Counted from the stretch's first letter, positions 36,612 to 46,130 are shown. The stretch is 64,000 nucleotides of DNA from Tectiglobus sp965247245 (GCA_965247245.1 CBDFGV010000003.1:744001-808000); one strand, 5' to 3'. Notes: generated by a model from the letters alone, not told the origin. Translations and numbers: made by a program.

Positions 36612-37916
36612 ATGAGATATCTAGCCAGTTCGGCAATTGCCGTATTTGCGTTTGGCCTCAGTGCCAATTCAGTGGCAGCCAAGATGCCACAAGTGTCATT
36701 GCACAGTGCCAATCAAACGCCAGCCTGCGTCACTCCGGGCCGCCTTACAGCCTACCTGAAGGATCGGAACCCGCGCCTGCGCAAGCGCTTCGCGAAGATT
36801 GCCGCCGACTACATGCGCCATGGCGAGAACCTCAAAATCCGTTGGGATTATGCATTCTTCCAGATGATGCTGGAAACCAATGCGCTGAAGTACACTGGCG
36901 ACGTTCACTGGAAACAGAACAACTTCGCTGGCCTCGGCGCGACCGGCGGTGGCGTCAAAGGCGAACGCTTCCGAACGGTATCTGACGGTGTCCGCGCTCA
37001 TCTCGAACACCTATTGATCTACGCCGGCGTCTACGTGGACAATCCCGTAGCCGAACGCACACGCAAGATCCAGGAATGGAAAGTCCTGGCGAAATGGCAG
37101 CGGACATTCAAGCGCCCGATGACATATCGCGACATCGGCGTGAAGTGGGCGCCCAAGGCCCGGGACTACGCACCGAACATTGAATTCACCGCCCAACGCT
37201 TTTTCCAGCGCTATTGTGACAAGCCCGATCCTTACCCCGAACTGTTGGCAGAAGCACAGCGCGGCATCAAAGGCGCGAAGGTCGCCACGGCCACCAAGAC
37301 GCGAATTGAGCAGCCTGCCAAAACACCAAACTTGCCGACAAGCCTGAAAACACGTGCCGCACTCGGCGCGTCGGAAGTCCGCCCGTCTCAAAGTTCGGTG
37401 GCCCAGGCCTCGACCCAGACCTCGACCCAGGCGACCAAATCTACGCAGCAGTTCAAAATCATTAATCAGGCAGCGACAAAAACCGAGCAGCCTGCAGCCA
37501 GCGGCCAGCAGCAGTACAAGGTCGCCAGCGCAGCCGGCAGCCTCGCAGCCAAGTTCGCCAACCCGGGCCTTTCGACGAAAGAACCGAGCAAGCCAGCCAC
37601 GCCAGGCGCATCTGCCGAGGCCGAAGTCAAAAAACAAGCCCCGGCACAAGACCAGCAGCGCGCCGCTCAAACACCTGCAGCTTCCAAGAAGTGCAGAGTT
37701 TGGACTGCCAGCTACGGTGGTCAGAAAGCAATCATCATCAAGTCAAGCGACAAGGCCCACATCAACTACACTGTCTTGGATGTGAACCAGGGACGCGAGA
37801 AGCAGGAAACTGCAGCATACATCTCGGCCTATGCCAAAGGCGGAAGCAAGATTGCGGAATATGACTCGCCGACAATGGCTTTGGACCAAGCCTTCAAGCT
37901 GTGCCCTGACGGCTAA
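36612..37916 (+). CDS. secreted glucosaminidase-like protein, paralogue 1
   Basis: A 434-residue exported protein. Signal peptide residues 1-23 (ending VAAKMP). A GH73/FlgJ-like N-acetylglucosaminidase-type domain follows (about 35-205): KIRWDYAFFQMMLETNAL, QNNFAGLGATGGG, GVRAHLEHLLIYAGV. Next is a Gln/Thr/Ala-rich linker (about 220-355) with the repeat ASTQTSTQ, then a C-terminal domain (about 360-434), CRVWTASYGGQKAIIIKSSD to YAKGGSKIAEYDS, shared with the next gene. It probably cuts glycan strands in the envelope, the last domain targeting or binding. Start at ATG 36612, with GGGAGAG upstream. Confidence 0.82.
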   Translation: MRYLASSAIAVFAFGLSANSVAAKMPQVSLHSANQTPACVTPGRLTAYLKDRNPRLRKRFAKIAADYMRHGENLKIRWDYAFFQMMLETNALKYTGDVHWKQNNFAGLGATGGGVKGERFRTVSDGVRAHLEHLLIYAGVYVDNPVAERTRKIQEWKVLAKWQRTFKRPMTYRDIGVKWAPKARDYAPNIEFTAQRFFQRYCDKPDPYPELLAEAQRGIKGAKVATATKTRIEQPAKTPNLPTSLKTRAALGASEVRPSQSSVAQASTQTSTQATKSTQQFKIINQAATKTEQPAASGQQQYKVASAAGSLAAKFANPGLSTKEPSKPATPGASAEAEVKKQAPAQDQQRAAQTPAASKKCRVWTASYGGQKAIIIKSSDKAHINYTVLDVNQGREKQETAAYISAYAKGGSKIAEYDSPTMALDQAFKLCPDG

Positions 37917-38025
37917 GTCAAACCGTACTGAGACGAGCCTGCCGAAGTCACCAACCCCAAGTGATCAACCCAAGCGTTAGGCGCTCTGTGAAACCAAGAG
38001 CGCCGTAACGCCGCGAGGCGCGAGT

Positions 38026-39081
38026 ATGTCGTACACGTCCTGGATTTCATCCCGGGTTTGCCTTGCAGCCTTTGCGATCATGGCGAGTGCACCAGTCAGC
38101 GCCGCCACACCACCGATACGCTTGAGCTCAACAAACCAGGTGCCAGACTGCGTGACGCCTGAACGGCTGATGACCTTCCTGCAATCGCGTAACAAGCGCC
38201 TCAATCCACGCTTCCAGCGCATAGCGGAGTGGTACAAGTACCATGGTGAGTCCTGGCGGGTGCGTTGGGACTACGCGTTTTACCAGATGGCCCTTGAGAC
38301 CAATTTCTTGTCCTACCGGCGACCGAACGGCAAGTCGGGCGATGTTAATCCAAATCAAAACAATTTCGCGGGTATTGGCACAACTGGCGGCGGCGTACCC
38401 GGCAACAACTTCCCGAATGTAAGTACTGGCGTCCTGGCGCAGATCCAGCACCTCGTGGCCTATTCCGGTGAGCGTGTTCCCAACCCTGTTGCCCAGCGCA
38501 CCCGAGCCAAGCAGCATATCATCCTCAAGGGTTCAGCACGCGTCGTGCGCCGGCGTCCTATGACGTTCCAGGACCTCTCAGGCAGGTGGGCAGTTGATCG
38601 CCGCTACGGACGTTCGATACTGCGATTGGCGCGCCTCTTTCACAAGAACCATTGCCACCCAGTTCGTTCGCAAACGGCGCTATCCAAGCCGAAGTATGGG
38701 CCGCCGGCCATCACACCGCGATTGGCGCGCAAGCCAAAACGAGCATTCAATCCAGCAACCGCCCTTCGCGCTGGACAGTACCGTCTGCAGCCGCCTTCGC
38801 GAGAGATCGCCGCCCGGCCAGCTGTGCTTCAACAGCCTGACCAGTGTTCCGTCGCAGTGGCGAGTTATGGTGGTAAGCAAACCGTGCTCATCAAGTCGCG
38901 TCAGGATAGCCATCTGAAATTGACGGCTCTTGATGTCGACCCACGATACGAGCGTGAGCTTGCTCACGAGTTCATCATGTCCTATGCCCGCGGCGGCTCC
39001 AAAATCGCGAGCTACAAGACACGCGCTGAAGCGCTGGTTCGCGCGCATGCCATGTGCGATGAGATCAATCGCCGGAGCTAG
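38026..39081 (+). CDS. secreted glucosaminidase-like protein, paralogue 2
   Basis: A 351-residue paralogue of the preceding gene with the same order: signal peptide (1-26, ending VSAATP), glucosaminidase-like domain (RVRWDYAFYQMALETNFL, QNNFAGIGTTGGGVPG, LAQIQHLVAYSGE), short basic linker, and the C-terminal domain CSVAVASYGGKQTVLIKSRQDSHLKL to YARGGSKIASYKT. The linker is about 75 residues shorter than in paralogue 1. A tandem duplication is clear. Confidence 0.82.
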   Translation: MSYTSWISSRVCLAAFAIMASAPVSAATPPIRLSSTNQVPDCVTPERLMTFLQSRNKRLNPRFQRIAEWYKYHGESWRVRWDYAFYQMALETNFLSYRRPNGKSGDVNPNQNNFAGIGTTGGGVPGNNFPNVSTGVLAQIQHLVAYSGERVPNPVAQRTRAKQHIILKGSARVVRRRPMTFQDLSGRWAVDRRYGRSILRLARLFHKNHCHPVRSQTALSKPKYGPPAITPRLARKPKRAFNPATALRAGQYRLQPPSREIAARPAVLQQPDQCSVAVASYGGKQTVLIKSRQDSHLKLTALDVDPRYERELAHEFIMSYARGGSKIASYKTRAEALVRAHAMCDEINRRS

Positions 39082-39128
39082 TCTGGCGAGTTCAATGCCG
39101 TCGCAGATTGATCTGGGCAGCCCGATCA

Positions 39129-39830
39129 CTAGATCGGCAGGCCCTTCTTTATCAGCTTGTCGATCAGCTGCTTGCGAATGATGTCCCGGCTATCGCCACC
39201 GCCGAAACTCATACCGCCCGAAGAGAACGTTGAGCCGAAGGTCAGCGCCAGGTTCACAGTCTGCCCGATGGCACTAATGAATTGACGGTCATGCAGCGCC
39301 CGCAGTGGGTGGATGTACGTTGCCCACAGCACCCCCTTGGCGATCGCATAGCGCGCATCCAACGCCGTATCAAAATTCGCCTGCATCAACCGCTTGAGCA
39401 GTGCCTCCGGCATGCCCTCCGTCTTGCTGACCGGGGAGATGATCCGCATCCGGTTGTTGATCATGTCTGTCACGATAATCACCGGCCGCTCGCTGATGGT
39501 GAGCTGCCAGGAACCCGGCTGCGGTGCTTTCACGTTCTCATCGAGACGACGCAGAATCTCATCGATCCGCGTCAGCGTCATCTGGCCTTCGAAGATCGGG
39601 CCCGGCAACCGCTTGGGGCTCTCCACCTTTGGTCCGGCCTTCTTGCCTTCAGCACCTTTATCAGGAGCGAGCTTCGGCACAGTCGCCTGGACCGACTGCA
39701 ATTGCGCACTAACGGCCGGCACCGACGCGACCGACAGCACCGCCAAAACGCAGAGAACAGCAGAAACGAAAGAGCGCCTGTTTCGGCCGGCGCGGCGCAT
39801 TGAAATAGTCATGCGCACAGCATAAGCCAT
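39129..39830 (-). CDS. secreted hypothetical protein, YbjN/T3SS-chaperone-like fold
   Basis: A 233-residue protein with a signal peptide (hydrophobic stretch about 20-42, ending VSAQLQ), a Lys/Pro-rich linker, then a domain with ITLTRIDEIL-type helix, WQLTISERPVIIVTDMINNRMRIISPV, EALLKRLMQANFDTALDARYAIAKGVLWATYIHPL. That strand-helix order recalls YbjN and secretion-chaperone folds. It ends in a Gly-rich stretch (SSGGMSFGGGDS). Several Met codons near the N-terminus (1, 7, 11) are possible starts. Confidence 0.65.
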   Translation of the reverse strand: MAYAVRMTISMRRAGRNRRSFVSAVLCVLAVLSVASVPAVSAQLQSVQATVPKLAPDKGAEGKKAGPKVESPKRLPGPIFEGQMTLTRIDEILRRLDENVKAPQPGSWQLTISERPVIIVTDMINNRMRIISPVSKTEGMPEALLKRLMQANFDTALDARYAIAKGVLWATYIHPLRALHDRQFISAIGQTVNLALTFGSTFSSGGMSFGGGDSRDIIRKQLIDKLIKKGLPI

Positions 39831-39898
39831 TGGCAGGCGCTGACTTAATCACATTTGTCTTACGTCGCGTGTGCCCTCAATGATCTGGCCACCAAGTC

Positions 39899-39943
39899 CG
39901 ATCATGGCCAATTCGATCACGGCCAACTCGGTCACGACACGTT
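39899..39943. repeat. 15-base tandem repeat, about three copies
   Basis: CGATCATGGCCAATT, CGATCACGGCCAACT and a degenerate CGGTCACGACACGTT lie head to tail between two minus-strand genes. Likely slippage; no function suggested. Confidence 0.6.
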
Positions 39944-39970
39944 GCGCTTGGCTTGGCCTGGCAGACGGAC

Positions 39971-40951
39971 TCACTCAGGTTTGGTCTGCTGCAGGTTCAA
40001 GAGTTGTAGCAACCCGGTCGATGCAGCGCCGCCGAGCACACACGGCAAACCAAACTGAACCTGACCGAGCGCACTCGCAGCCACACAGCCGGCCGTCATA
40101 GCCAGTTGCCCGGCCTTACCCCACCAGGCCCACTTCTTCCATTTGACGGGGCCGTTCTTCTTCAATTTCTCGATTGACGCCAGAGTCTTGCGTCGAAGCT
40201 TCCCGACCTCAAAGTTCTCAGCCGCCTGCACCACCTCACGCAGGTGCGTTTTGATCGGGCCCTTCTGATGCGCCTGCTCTTCACGCAAAAAGTCGAGCAG
40301 GTACTTGTCGCGGGACGCATTCGTCGCCAGCGTCCACTTTGCCATGCTCCCGACAGTGAGCAGTTCGAGATTGTCCTCTTCACCAGCCCACTTCAGCGCC
40401 GAGACAATCTTCAAGGCCGGATGATAGGAACCCGTTGCAAAGTAGAAGCCCCACCAGGCATCCAGCACGTGCGGCCCATCTTCAAAGGCGAGATTCTCGA
40501 GTGTCTTACCCTTACCGAACAGATACTGAGTGATCAGCTTCTTGCGCGCTGGCATGCGCTCGGTCAGGCCACTCAAGATCTTCTTCCATTGCGGCAGACC
40601 CGAGTAGGCGAGGCCGCGGATGATAATGATCTGGTTTTCCGGCCGGAGCGGAAACATGTCAGCGGTGAATTCAGCGGCTTTCGTCTGGTTGTCCGCCAGG
40701 ATCCCGGCAACAAAGCCGAAGTAGATACCGGAGCGCTGATCATCATCGAGCAACCGCAGCCGGCCAACCGCTTTGACAAACGCCGGCAACTTGTGCGGCT
40801 CGGCATCTTCCCGATAAACGCTGATCCAGTGGAGGACCTGCTCGCGCGTGCGGAACAGCTGCCGTTCCTCGGCGCTAAGCCGGCCTGACAGACCACTCAG
40901 CGTTCCGGCAACAACCGCAGCAACAATCAACCACCCCAGCGGGCTACGCAT
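39971..40951 (-). CDS. membrane-associated hypothetical protein (326 aa)
   Basis: N-terminal membrane helix or signal anchor (RSPLGWLIVAAVVAGTLSGL), a helical central part (GIYFGFVAGILADN, AWWGFYFATGSYHPALKIVSALKWAG) and a C-terminal hydrophobic pair (KWAWWGKAGQLAMTAGCVAASALG, GLPCVLGGAASTGLLQLL). ATG 40951 is preferred to a start five codons upstream. Unknown family. Confidence 0.65.
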   Translation of the reverse strand: MRSPLGWLIVAAVVAGTLSGLSGRLSAEERQLFRTREQVLHWISVYREDAEPHKLPAFVKAVGRLRLLDDDQRSGIYFGFVAGILADNQTKAAEFTADMFPLRPENQIIIIRGLAYSGLPQWKKILSGLTERMPARKKLITQYLFGKGKTLENLAFEDGPHVLDAWWGFYFATGSYHPALKIVSALKWAGEEDNLELLTVGSMAKWTLATNASRDKYLLDFLREEQAHQKGPIKTHLREVVQAAENFEVGKLRRKTLASIEKLKKNGPVKWKKWAWWGKAGQLAMTAGCVAASALGQVQFGLPCVLGGAASTGLLQLLNLQQTKPE

Positions 40952-41102
40952 GAGACCTCCGCACACTCAATCCAATTATCAACACGAACATTTCGCGGCG
41001 GAAAGGTGGCAGCGCCCTTCAAATCAGCGCGAACAATAGGCCGAACCAGCCCCATCCATGCTCCAAACACAACCCTGACAAGAGCATTTTGCAACCGTGA
41101 CA

Positions 41103-41126
41103 CTCCTGACTCTAGGCTGTCAGGAG
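41103..41126. promoter_or_regulatory. 8-bp inverted repeat upstream of a small gene
   Basis: CTCCTGAC-N8-GTCAGGAG, perfect, 70 bases before the 67-aa gene. It could be an operator or a leader hairpin. Confidence 0.35.
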
Positions 41127-41196
41127 GGGTGTATTAATTATGTTTACAGGGACCGCACAAAAAACAAAGCGGCCCATAAAAACCTGGAGAGATGAA

Positions 41197-41400
41197 ATGA
41201 GCAAAACCACCCCATTGGGAACCCCGATGATAACCATCGAACAGATCGACAACGCGATCGCCAAGGCGCGCGTTGAGCGAGCAAAAGCATACCGGGAAAT
41301 CATCGCAGCCCCGATCGCCCGCGCAGTGAAGTCCGTTTGGAGAACACTGACCGGCGGCTTCGGTCAATCCGGAAAACCAACTGCCACCGGCCGGGCCTGA
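41197..41400 (+). CDS. small basic hypothetical protein (67 aa)
   Basis: Helical, basic protein: ITIEQIDNAIAKARVERAKAYREIIAAPIARAVKSVWRTLTGGF. ATG 41197 has GGAGAG 8 bases upstream. A strong terminator follows, which supports a real transcript. The end (VWRTLTGG) recalls small DUF1127-like regulators, but I do not assign it. Confidence 0.65.
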   Translation: MSKTTPLGTPMITIEQIDNAIAKARVERAKAYREIIAAPIARAVKSVWRTLTGGFGQSGKPTATGRA

Positions 41401-41456
41401 CCTCCCTTCACCCGACTATTGGCATGTTCCCACTCCGAGATGAGTGAGAGCAACTG

Positions 41457-41490
41457 GCCCTCTCCCAATTGCCGGGAGAGGGCATTTTTG
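41457..41490 (+). terminator. Rho-independent terminator
   Basis: Perfect 10-bp stem GCCCTCTCCC / GGGAGAGGGC with a 7-base loop, then ATTTTTG. The rest of 41401-41777 holds nothing that I can support. Confidence 0.9.
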
Positions 41491-41777
41491 ATTGATTAAC
41501 CAGAACGCCAGCGCAACTCCCGAAATCTCAACGAGCCGGCGCCAAAACCTCCGCACACGAAAAGATAAAATCCGTCCAAATTGCTTCAAACTTGGCGAAG
41601 ACTTTAGGTCTATTGTGGGTATTGCTGGTCATCGGACCGGCCAATACCAGAGCCAGTCACCCGAGTAGTCGCGCACAGATATCAGGGAACAAGAACTGGG
41701 ATCGACGAGAGCGGCACTCACCATCAAGCGATGGGAGTGCCGTTTTCGCTTTCATGACCATCGAGCCAGGAGACGTA

Positions 41778-42608
41778 TTAGACGGCCTTCTCGGCTGCAG
41801 CATCCCGCTGCATGACAACCTGCATGTGCGGGTAGGGAATCGAGATCCCGGCACGATCCAACTCTTGTTTGATCCGCTTGGTCACTTCGAACTTGAAATC
41901 GAACAGGTCTTCGCGCCGACACCACACACGCACCGTGATATCCACGGAACTCGCCCCGAGATTGGTCACCTTCACGAACGGTTCCGGATCGGGCAGCGCG
42001 CGCGGATCACTCGTCACCACCTGGCGCACGAGGCGGACAGCATCATCCATGTCAGCGCCATAGTCGACGCCGATTACGAGATCCATACGCCGGCGGTCAT
42101 AGGCCGAATAGTTCTTCAGGACGGTCGTCCAGGTATCATTGTTCGGGATGATGATCTGCACGTTGTCGACAGTGGCGATCTCCGTGCGGAACAAGTTGAT
42201 ATTCTTCACCGTGCCCATCTCACCCGAGACCTCGATGAAGTCGCCCGTCGCGAACGGCCGAAACAGAAGGATCATCACGCCGGCGGCAAAGTTCGCCAAT
42301 GTATCCTTAAGCGCCAAGCCAACTGCCAGAGTTGCAGCGCCAAGAACGGCAACAATCCCTGTCGTCTCAACATTGAACAGGTCGAGGATCGCGACAACAA
42401 TCGCGCCAATCATCACCCAGTTCAGAGCGCGGGCCGAGAAGTTGGCAACCGATGGATCGATACCCTGCTGCCGACGCAGGAAACTGCGCAGCGCATCGCA
42501 GATCATCTTGGCAATGGTCGTTCCGATAAACCAGACAACCGCTGCGATGACGAGCCTGATCGCAAACGAGAACGTCAGCTGTCCGATTTGATCGACTGAG
42601 TATTCCAT
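41778..42608 (-). CDS. mscS: small-conductance mechanosensitive channel, MscS family
   Basis: A 276-residue inner-membrane channel that releases osmolytes on hypo-osmotic shock. There are three N-terminal helices. The pore helix with the Gly/Ala pattern is VLGAATLAVGLALKDTLANFAAGVMILLFRPFATGDFIEV. The beta domain follows (GEMGTVKNINLFRTEIATVDNVQIIIPNN), then the C-terminal alpha/beta domain ending GISIPYPHMQVVM. ATG 42608 fits the family length; the frame is open upstream without homology. Divergent from uvrC. Confidence 0.94.
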   Translation of the reverse strand: MEYSVDQIGQLTFSFAIRLVIAAVVWFIGTTIAKMICDALRSFLRRQQGIDPSVANFSARALNWVMIGAIVVAILDLFNVETTGIVAVLGAATLAVGLALKDTLANFAAGVMILLFRPFATGDFIEVSGEMGTVKNINLFRTEIATVDNVQIIIPNNDTWTTVLKNYSAYDRRRMDLVIGVDYGADMDDAVRLVRQVVTSDPRALPDPEPFVKVTNLGASSVDITVRVWCRREDLFDFKFEVTKRIKQELDRAGISIPYPHMQVVMQRDAAAEKAV

Positions 42609-42881
42609 TTCGTCAGCCTTACAGCCCTTCAGAGTTAGCTTGGACCACCCCACGCCGCTTCCCGGCCACCCAAAACCACGATCGACCGGGCGGCCGTGAC
42701 AGGGCATGGGCAGGCAGTGCGGATCCGGCCAAGCCGAAATTTGCGCAAACCGCAGGTTTGAGCCGGTCCCAGCCACGGCCAGAACCGAAAATCCACAGGT
42801 AAGCGCCCGATTTTACGCGATTTTTGGTTACCAGCGGGTTGCCAGCTTGACGGCTGCATCGACAACGCCAATGTTCGCCCC

Positions 42882-45038
42882 ATGTCAATTGAGGCCACAG
42901 ATCAGTCCCAGACAGCCAGCGACGAGCCGGAAAAGCCGACGGAGACCGGGCCGCAAATCATTGCGGGCTATCTGAAGACACTGCCAAGTGCCCCTGGCGT
43001 CTACCGCATGCTCAATCCGGACGGCGATGTCATCTATGTCGGCAAGGCCCGTTCTCTCAAGGCCAGGGTCTCGAACTATGCACGCCTTGGCGGCCACACC
43101 AATCGCATCGCCCGCATGATCTCGGCGACCGCATCGATGGAGTTCGTCACGGTTCGCACCGAGGCCGAGGCGCTGCTGCTCGAAGCCAACCTGATCAAAC
43201 GCTTCCGTCCGCGCTTCAACGTGCTGATGCGCGATGACAAGTCATTTCCATATATCCGGATTGCGCGTGATCACGCGGCGCCGCGCATTCTGAAGCATCG
43301 CGGTGCGCGCACCGCCAAGGATGACTTCTTCGGCCCCTTCGCCTCCGCCGGCGCTGTCGACCGAACAATCAACATGCTGCAACGCGCATTTTTGCTGCGC
43401 ACCTGTTCGGACAGTGTTTACGACAGTCGCACCCGCCCTTGCCTGCTGTTCCAGATCAAGCGCTGCGCCGGCCCGTGCACCGGCGAGATCAGCGAAGCCG
43501 ATTACAAGGCCCAGGTCGATGAGGCCGTTAGCTTCCTGCGCGGCGAGAGCCAGAACGTGCGCAACATGTATCAAAGCCTGATGGAGGAAGCCGCCGAGGC
43601 ATTGGAATTCGAACGCGCCGCCAAGTATCGCAACCGCCTTTGGGCCTTGGCGCACGTCACCTCCGACCAATCAATCAACGCTGAGAGTGTCGAGGAGGCA
43701 GACGTCTTCGCGGCGTTTCAAGAAGGCGGGCAAACCTGCATCCAGGTGTTCTTCTTTCGCTCCGGTCAGAACTGGGGCAACCGCGCCTACTACCCCAAGG
43801 CTGATCGCAGTCTGAGTGCGGAGGATGTGCTCGAGAGCTTCATCGCGCAGTTCTACGACGACAAGCCTGTTCCCAAACAGATCCTGCTGTCACACGACAT
43901 TCCGAGCCGTTCACTACTCGCCGAAGCCCTGGCCACCAAGGCCGATCGCAAAGTCACCATCCAGGTTCCGCAGCGGGGCGCCAAGACAGATCTTGTCGCC
44001 CATGCCGTCCAAAACGCGAAGGAAGCACTCGGCCGCAAGATGGCTGAAACATCGTCCCAGCGCGCGCTTCTCAAAGGCACGGCAGAACGCTTTAACCTCG
44101 CCCGCGTACCGCGCCGCATCGAGGTCTACGACAACAGCCATATCCAGGGTGAAAATGCTGTTGGCGCGATGATCGTTGCGGGCCCGGATGGACTCGTGAA
44201 GAACGCCTACCGCAAGTTCAACATCAAGTCGGCTGACATCACCGCCGGTGATGACTACGCCATGATGCGCGAAGTTCTCACGCGGCGCCTCAAGCGCCTT
44301 GCGGTTGAGGATGACGATACAAGCGGGAACGACGACGAAGAGGCGCTAACAACAGGAAACACAGAAGCAGTCTCGACCACGAGTGACGACGCGCCTCCGA
44401 TCGACAACCACGCGGACGAAAGCGAGACGTCGCGCATCACCGAGCCTGCACCGCCATCAATCACCGAACGCGGTGCCGATGCTATTGCATTTGGCGTGTT
44501 GCCGGCTGATCAACCCTTTAGCGGTGATAGCGATGACACTGAGTTATCCGACGACGTCGAGGAGGAAGACGACGACGTTTTCCCCGATCGACCGGATCTG
44601 ATCCTTGTCGATGGTGGTGCCGGCCAGCTAAGCATCGCCTGCGAAGTTGCGGCCGAACTCGGCATTGATGACATCGCCATTATTGGCGTCGCAAAGGGGC
44701 CCGACCGCGATGCCGGTCGTGAGCATTTCCACATTCCAGGTCGCGATCGATCGTTGATGCTCGAGCAGCGCGATCCCGTGCTGTATTTCGTCCAACGCCT
44801 GCGCGATGAAGCCCACCGCTTTGCAATCGGTGCACACCGTGCCAAGCGGGCCAAGAAGATCAGTGCCAATCCACTGGATGAGATCACCGGCATCGGCCCG
44901 ACAAGGAAGCGCGCCCTGCTCAAGCACTTCGGCTCCGCCAAAGCCGTCTCACGCGCCGGCGTCGAAGACCTCAAAGATGTCTCAGGCATCTCCGCAGAGA
45001 TGGCGCAGAAGATCTACGACTTTTTCCACGATAAATAG
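42882..45038 (+). CDS. uvrC: excinuclease ABC subunit C, with a large acidic insertion
   Basis: A 718-residue nuclease making both incisions in nucleotide-excision repair. The GIY-YIG domain (about 37-115) has PGVYRMLNPDGDVIYVGKA. The UVR motif is EEAAEALEFERAAKYRNRL. The RNase H-like C-terminal endonuclease has IEVYDNSHIQG and LILVDGGAGQLS. Helix-hairpin-helix repeats (EITGIGPTRKRALLKHFGS, DVSGISAEMAQKIYDFF) close it. Between the DDYAMMREVLTRR strand and the PDLILVDGG strand lies an extra segment of about 94 residues (475-568), rich in Asp/Glu/Ser/Thr, absent from ordinary UvrC. The accessory block begins right after the stop. Confidence 0.96.
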   Translation: MSIEATDQSQTASDEPEKPTETGPQIIAGYLKTLPSAPGVYRMLNPDGDVIYVGKARSLKARVSNYARLGGHTNRIARMISATASMEFVTVRTEAEALLLEANLIKRFRPRFNVLMRDDKSFPYIRIARDHAAPRILKHRGARTAKDDFFGPFASAGAVDRTINMLQRAFLLRTCSDSVYDSRTRPCLLFQIKRCAGPCTGEISEADYKAQVDEAVSFLRGESQNVRNMYQSLMEEAAEALEFERAAKYRNRLWALAHVTSDQSINAESVEEADVFAAFQEGGQTCIQVFFFRSGQNWGNRAYYPKADRSLSAEDVLESFIAQFYDDKPVPKQILLSHDIPSRSLLAEALATKADRKVTIQVPQRGAKTDLVAHAVQNAKEALGRKMAETSSQRALLKGTAERFNLARVPRRIEVYDNSHIQGENAVGAMIVAGPDGLVKNAYRKFNIKSADITAGDDYAMMREVLTRRLKRLAVEDDDTSGNDDEEALTTGNTEAVSTTSDDAPPIDNHADESETSRITEPAPPSITERGADAIAFGVLPADQPFSGDSDDTELSDDVEEEDDDVFPDRPDLILVDGGAGQLSIACEVAAELGIDDIAIIGVAKGPDRDAGREHFHIPGRDRSLMLEQRDPVLYFVQRLRDEAHRFAIGAHRAKRAKKISANPLDEITGIGPTRKRALLKHFGSAKAVSRAGVEDLKDVSGISAEMAQKIYDFFHDK

Positions 45039-45148
45039 CTAATGATTGATTATAAAGGATTTTATTTTCGTTGCTAATCATCTGCTAATCTTTTGCGCTC
45101 TAGTTGCATCTGCGAATTTGGCACAAGGGAAGTGCTCCGGAGGCCAAC

Positions 45149-45652
45149 TTGGATCAATCAACCCTAAATATCATCACACTCTCTATATCCCTTGCATCCC
45201 TCGTAATCGCTTTGTTTGTGGCAGGGTGGACTGTCTACCGTGATGCAGTCCAGAAACCTAAGTTTCGCGTTTCAGCGTCCATCATGGTCTCTACAGGACT
45301 AGGAGAAAATGAGCAGTTGATATTGATCCGAGCTCTAAATCTAGGCCCTCTACCGAACCGGACTCAGCAACTCTGCTATGGCAGACCGCATTGGCAGGAG
45401 CGGCTGATCAAGAGATCCAATACTCACTTCATCATATCGGCTGACGAGAACCATCGAACCCACAGCGCCAAAGGGCAGCGAGTTGAGGTCGGGGATGAAG
45501 TCACATTTAGTATTCCCTACAACAAGGATTGCTTTCTAATCGAGAAGCAGATCCATCAAGTGGGCATCCTAGACGGATACGGACGATTCCACTGGGTTAA
45601 GACAGGAGAGATGTCCAAGATGCGAAAGCAGTATGACGAGGACTTTCGGTGA
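45149..45652 (+). CDS. single-helix membrane protein (167 aa), TTG start
   Basis: One membrane helix near the N-terminus (IITLSISLASLVIALFVAGWTVY), then a soluble domain of about 130 residues with beta-strand pattern (FRVSASIMVSTGLGENEQLILIRALNLG; VEVGDEVTFSIPYN; GRFHWVKTGEM). I choose TTG 45149 because GGAGG lies 5 bases upstream and it places the helix at the start; a frame from 45104 also exists. No family recognised. The domain order is common in island proteins of unknown function. Confidence 0.6.
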   Translation: MDQSTLNIITLSISLASLVIALFVAGWTVYRDAVQKPKFRVSASIMVSTGLGENEQLILIRALNLGPLPNRTQQLCYGRPHWQERLIKRSNTHFIISADENHRTHSAKGQRVEVGDEVTFSIPYNKDCFLIEKQIHQVGILDGYGRFHWVKTGEMSKMRKQYDEDFR

Positions 45653-46130
45653 CATATGACTGCTTCGACCAAGAATTCAGCGGCCAAGGAAATTTGGTCC
45701 GCAGGTCATGTAGATACTTCTGAAGGATCTTTCAGTAGTATCCCAATCTTCCCGTCAGGATCAGAGCCAATACCGCGACCCGCTTTGATATTTCCTTGTG
45801 CCTGGTTGAACGCAAGCTCACACTTAAAAAGGTTTCTGACGAATTTTTCAGAAACCCACTGCCCTATCAGTGTCGCATATAGGGTCTCGAGGATTTTTGA
45901 GACCCCACTCCTCCGTCAATGTGAGATGAGTCACCCAGCTTGGCATTAACGCTGCGGCGCCGATGGATACCGTCGCTGCCGCGGTGCGCAGGGTCGCCTA
46001 TTTGACGTTGACGGGGGATTGGCCGCAAAAATCTTTGCGGCCAATCTGTGAGGACGAACGAAGCTTCTGTGAGCTAGGCAAAGCCATCGAAGCTGGTCGC
46101 GGCGTCGGTTAAGAAGGTGCTGCTAACCCG
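45653..46130. repeat. hairpin-rich non-coding region
   Basis: Contains GGTTTCTGA / TCAGAAACC (45831-45856) and GGGTCTC / GAGACCC (45882-45905). Both have AT-rich loops ending in TTTTT and are followed by CCCACT, so they align as one repeat with compensating stem changes. The first copy of a second repeat (45991-46049) contains a perfect 13-bp stem, GATTGGCCGCAAA / TTTGCGGCCAATC (46017-46046). I support no gene here; a 97-codon frame lacks signals. Confidence 0.65.
45991..46049 (+). repeat. directly repeated hairpin element, copy 1
   Basis: GGGTCGCCTATTTGACGTTG, then ACGGG and a 13-bp hairpin with loop AATC. Copy 2 at 47016-47075 is in the same orientation about 1,025 bases on; together they bracket one membrane-protein gene. 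The stems differ by paired changes. Confidence 0.6.

Noticed and set aside
37011..37670. 219-codon minus-strand open frame
   Set aside because: Antisense to glucosaminidase-like paralogue 1; Arg/Leu/Gly-rich shadow of its Ala/Gln-rich linker.
41592..42599. 335-codon plus-strand open frame
   Set aside because: Antisense to mscS, whose motifs are unmistakable; no ribosome site or domain.
45656..45949. 97-codon open frame after the single-helix protein
   Set aside because: No ribosome site, no domain, and it runs through two hairpin repeats.
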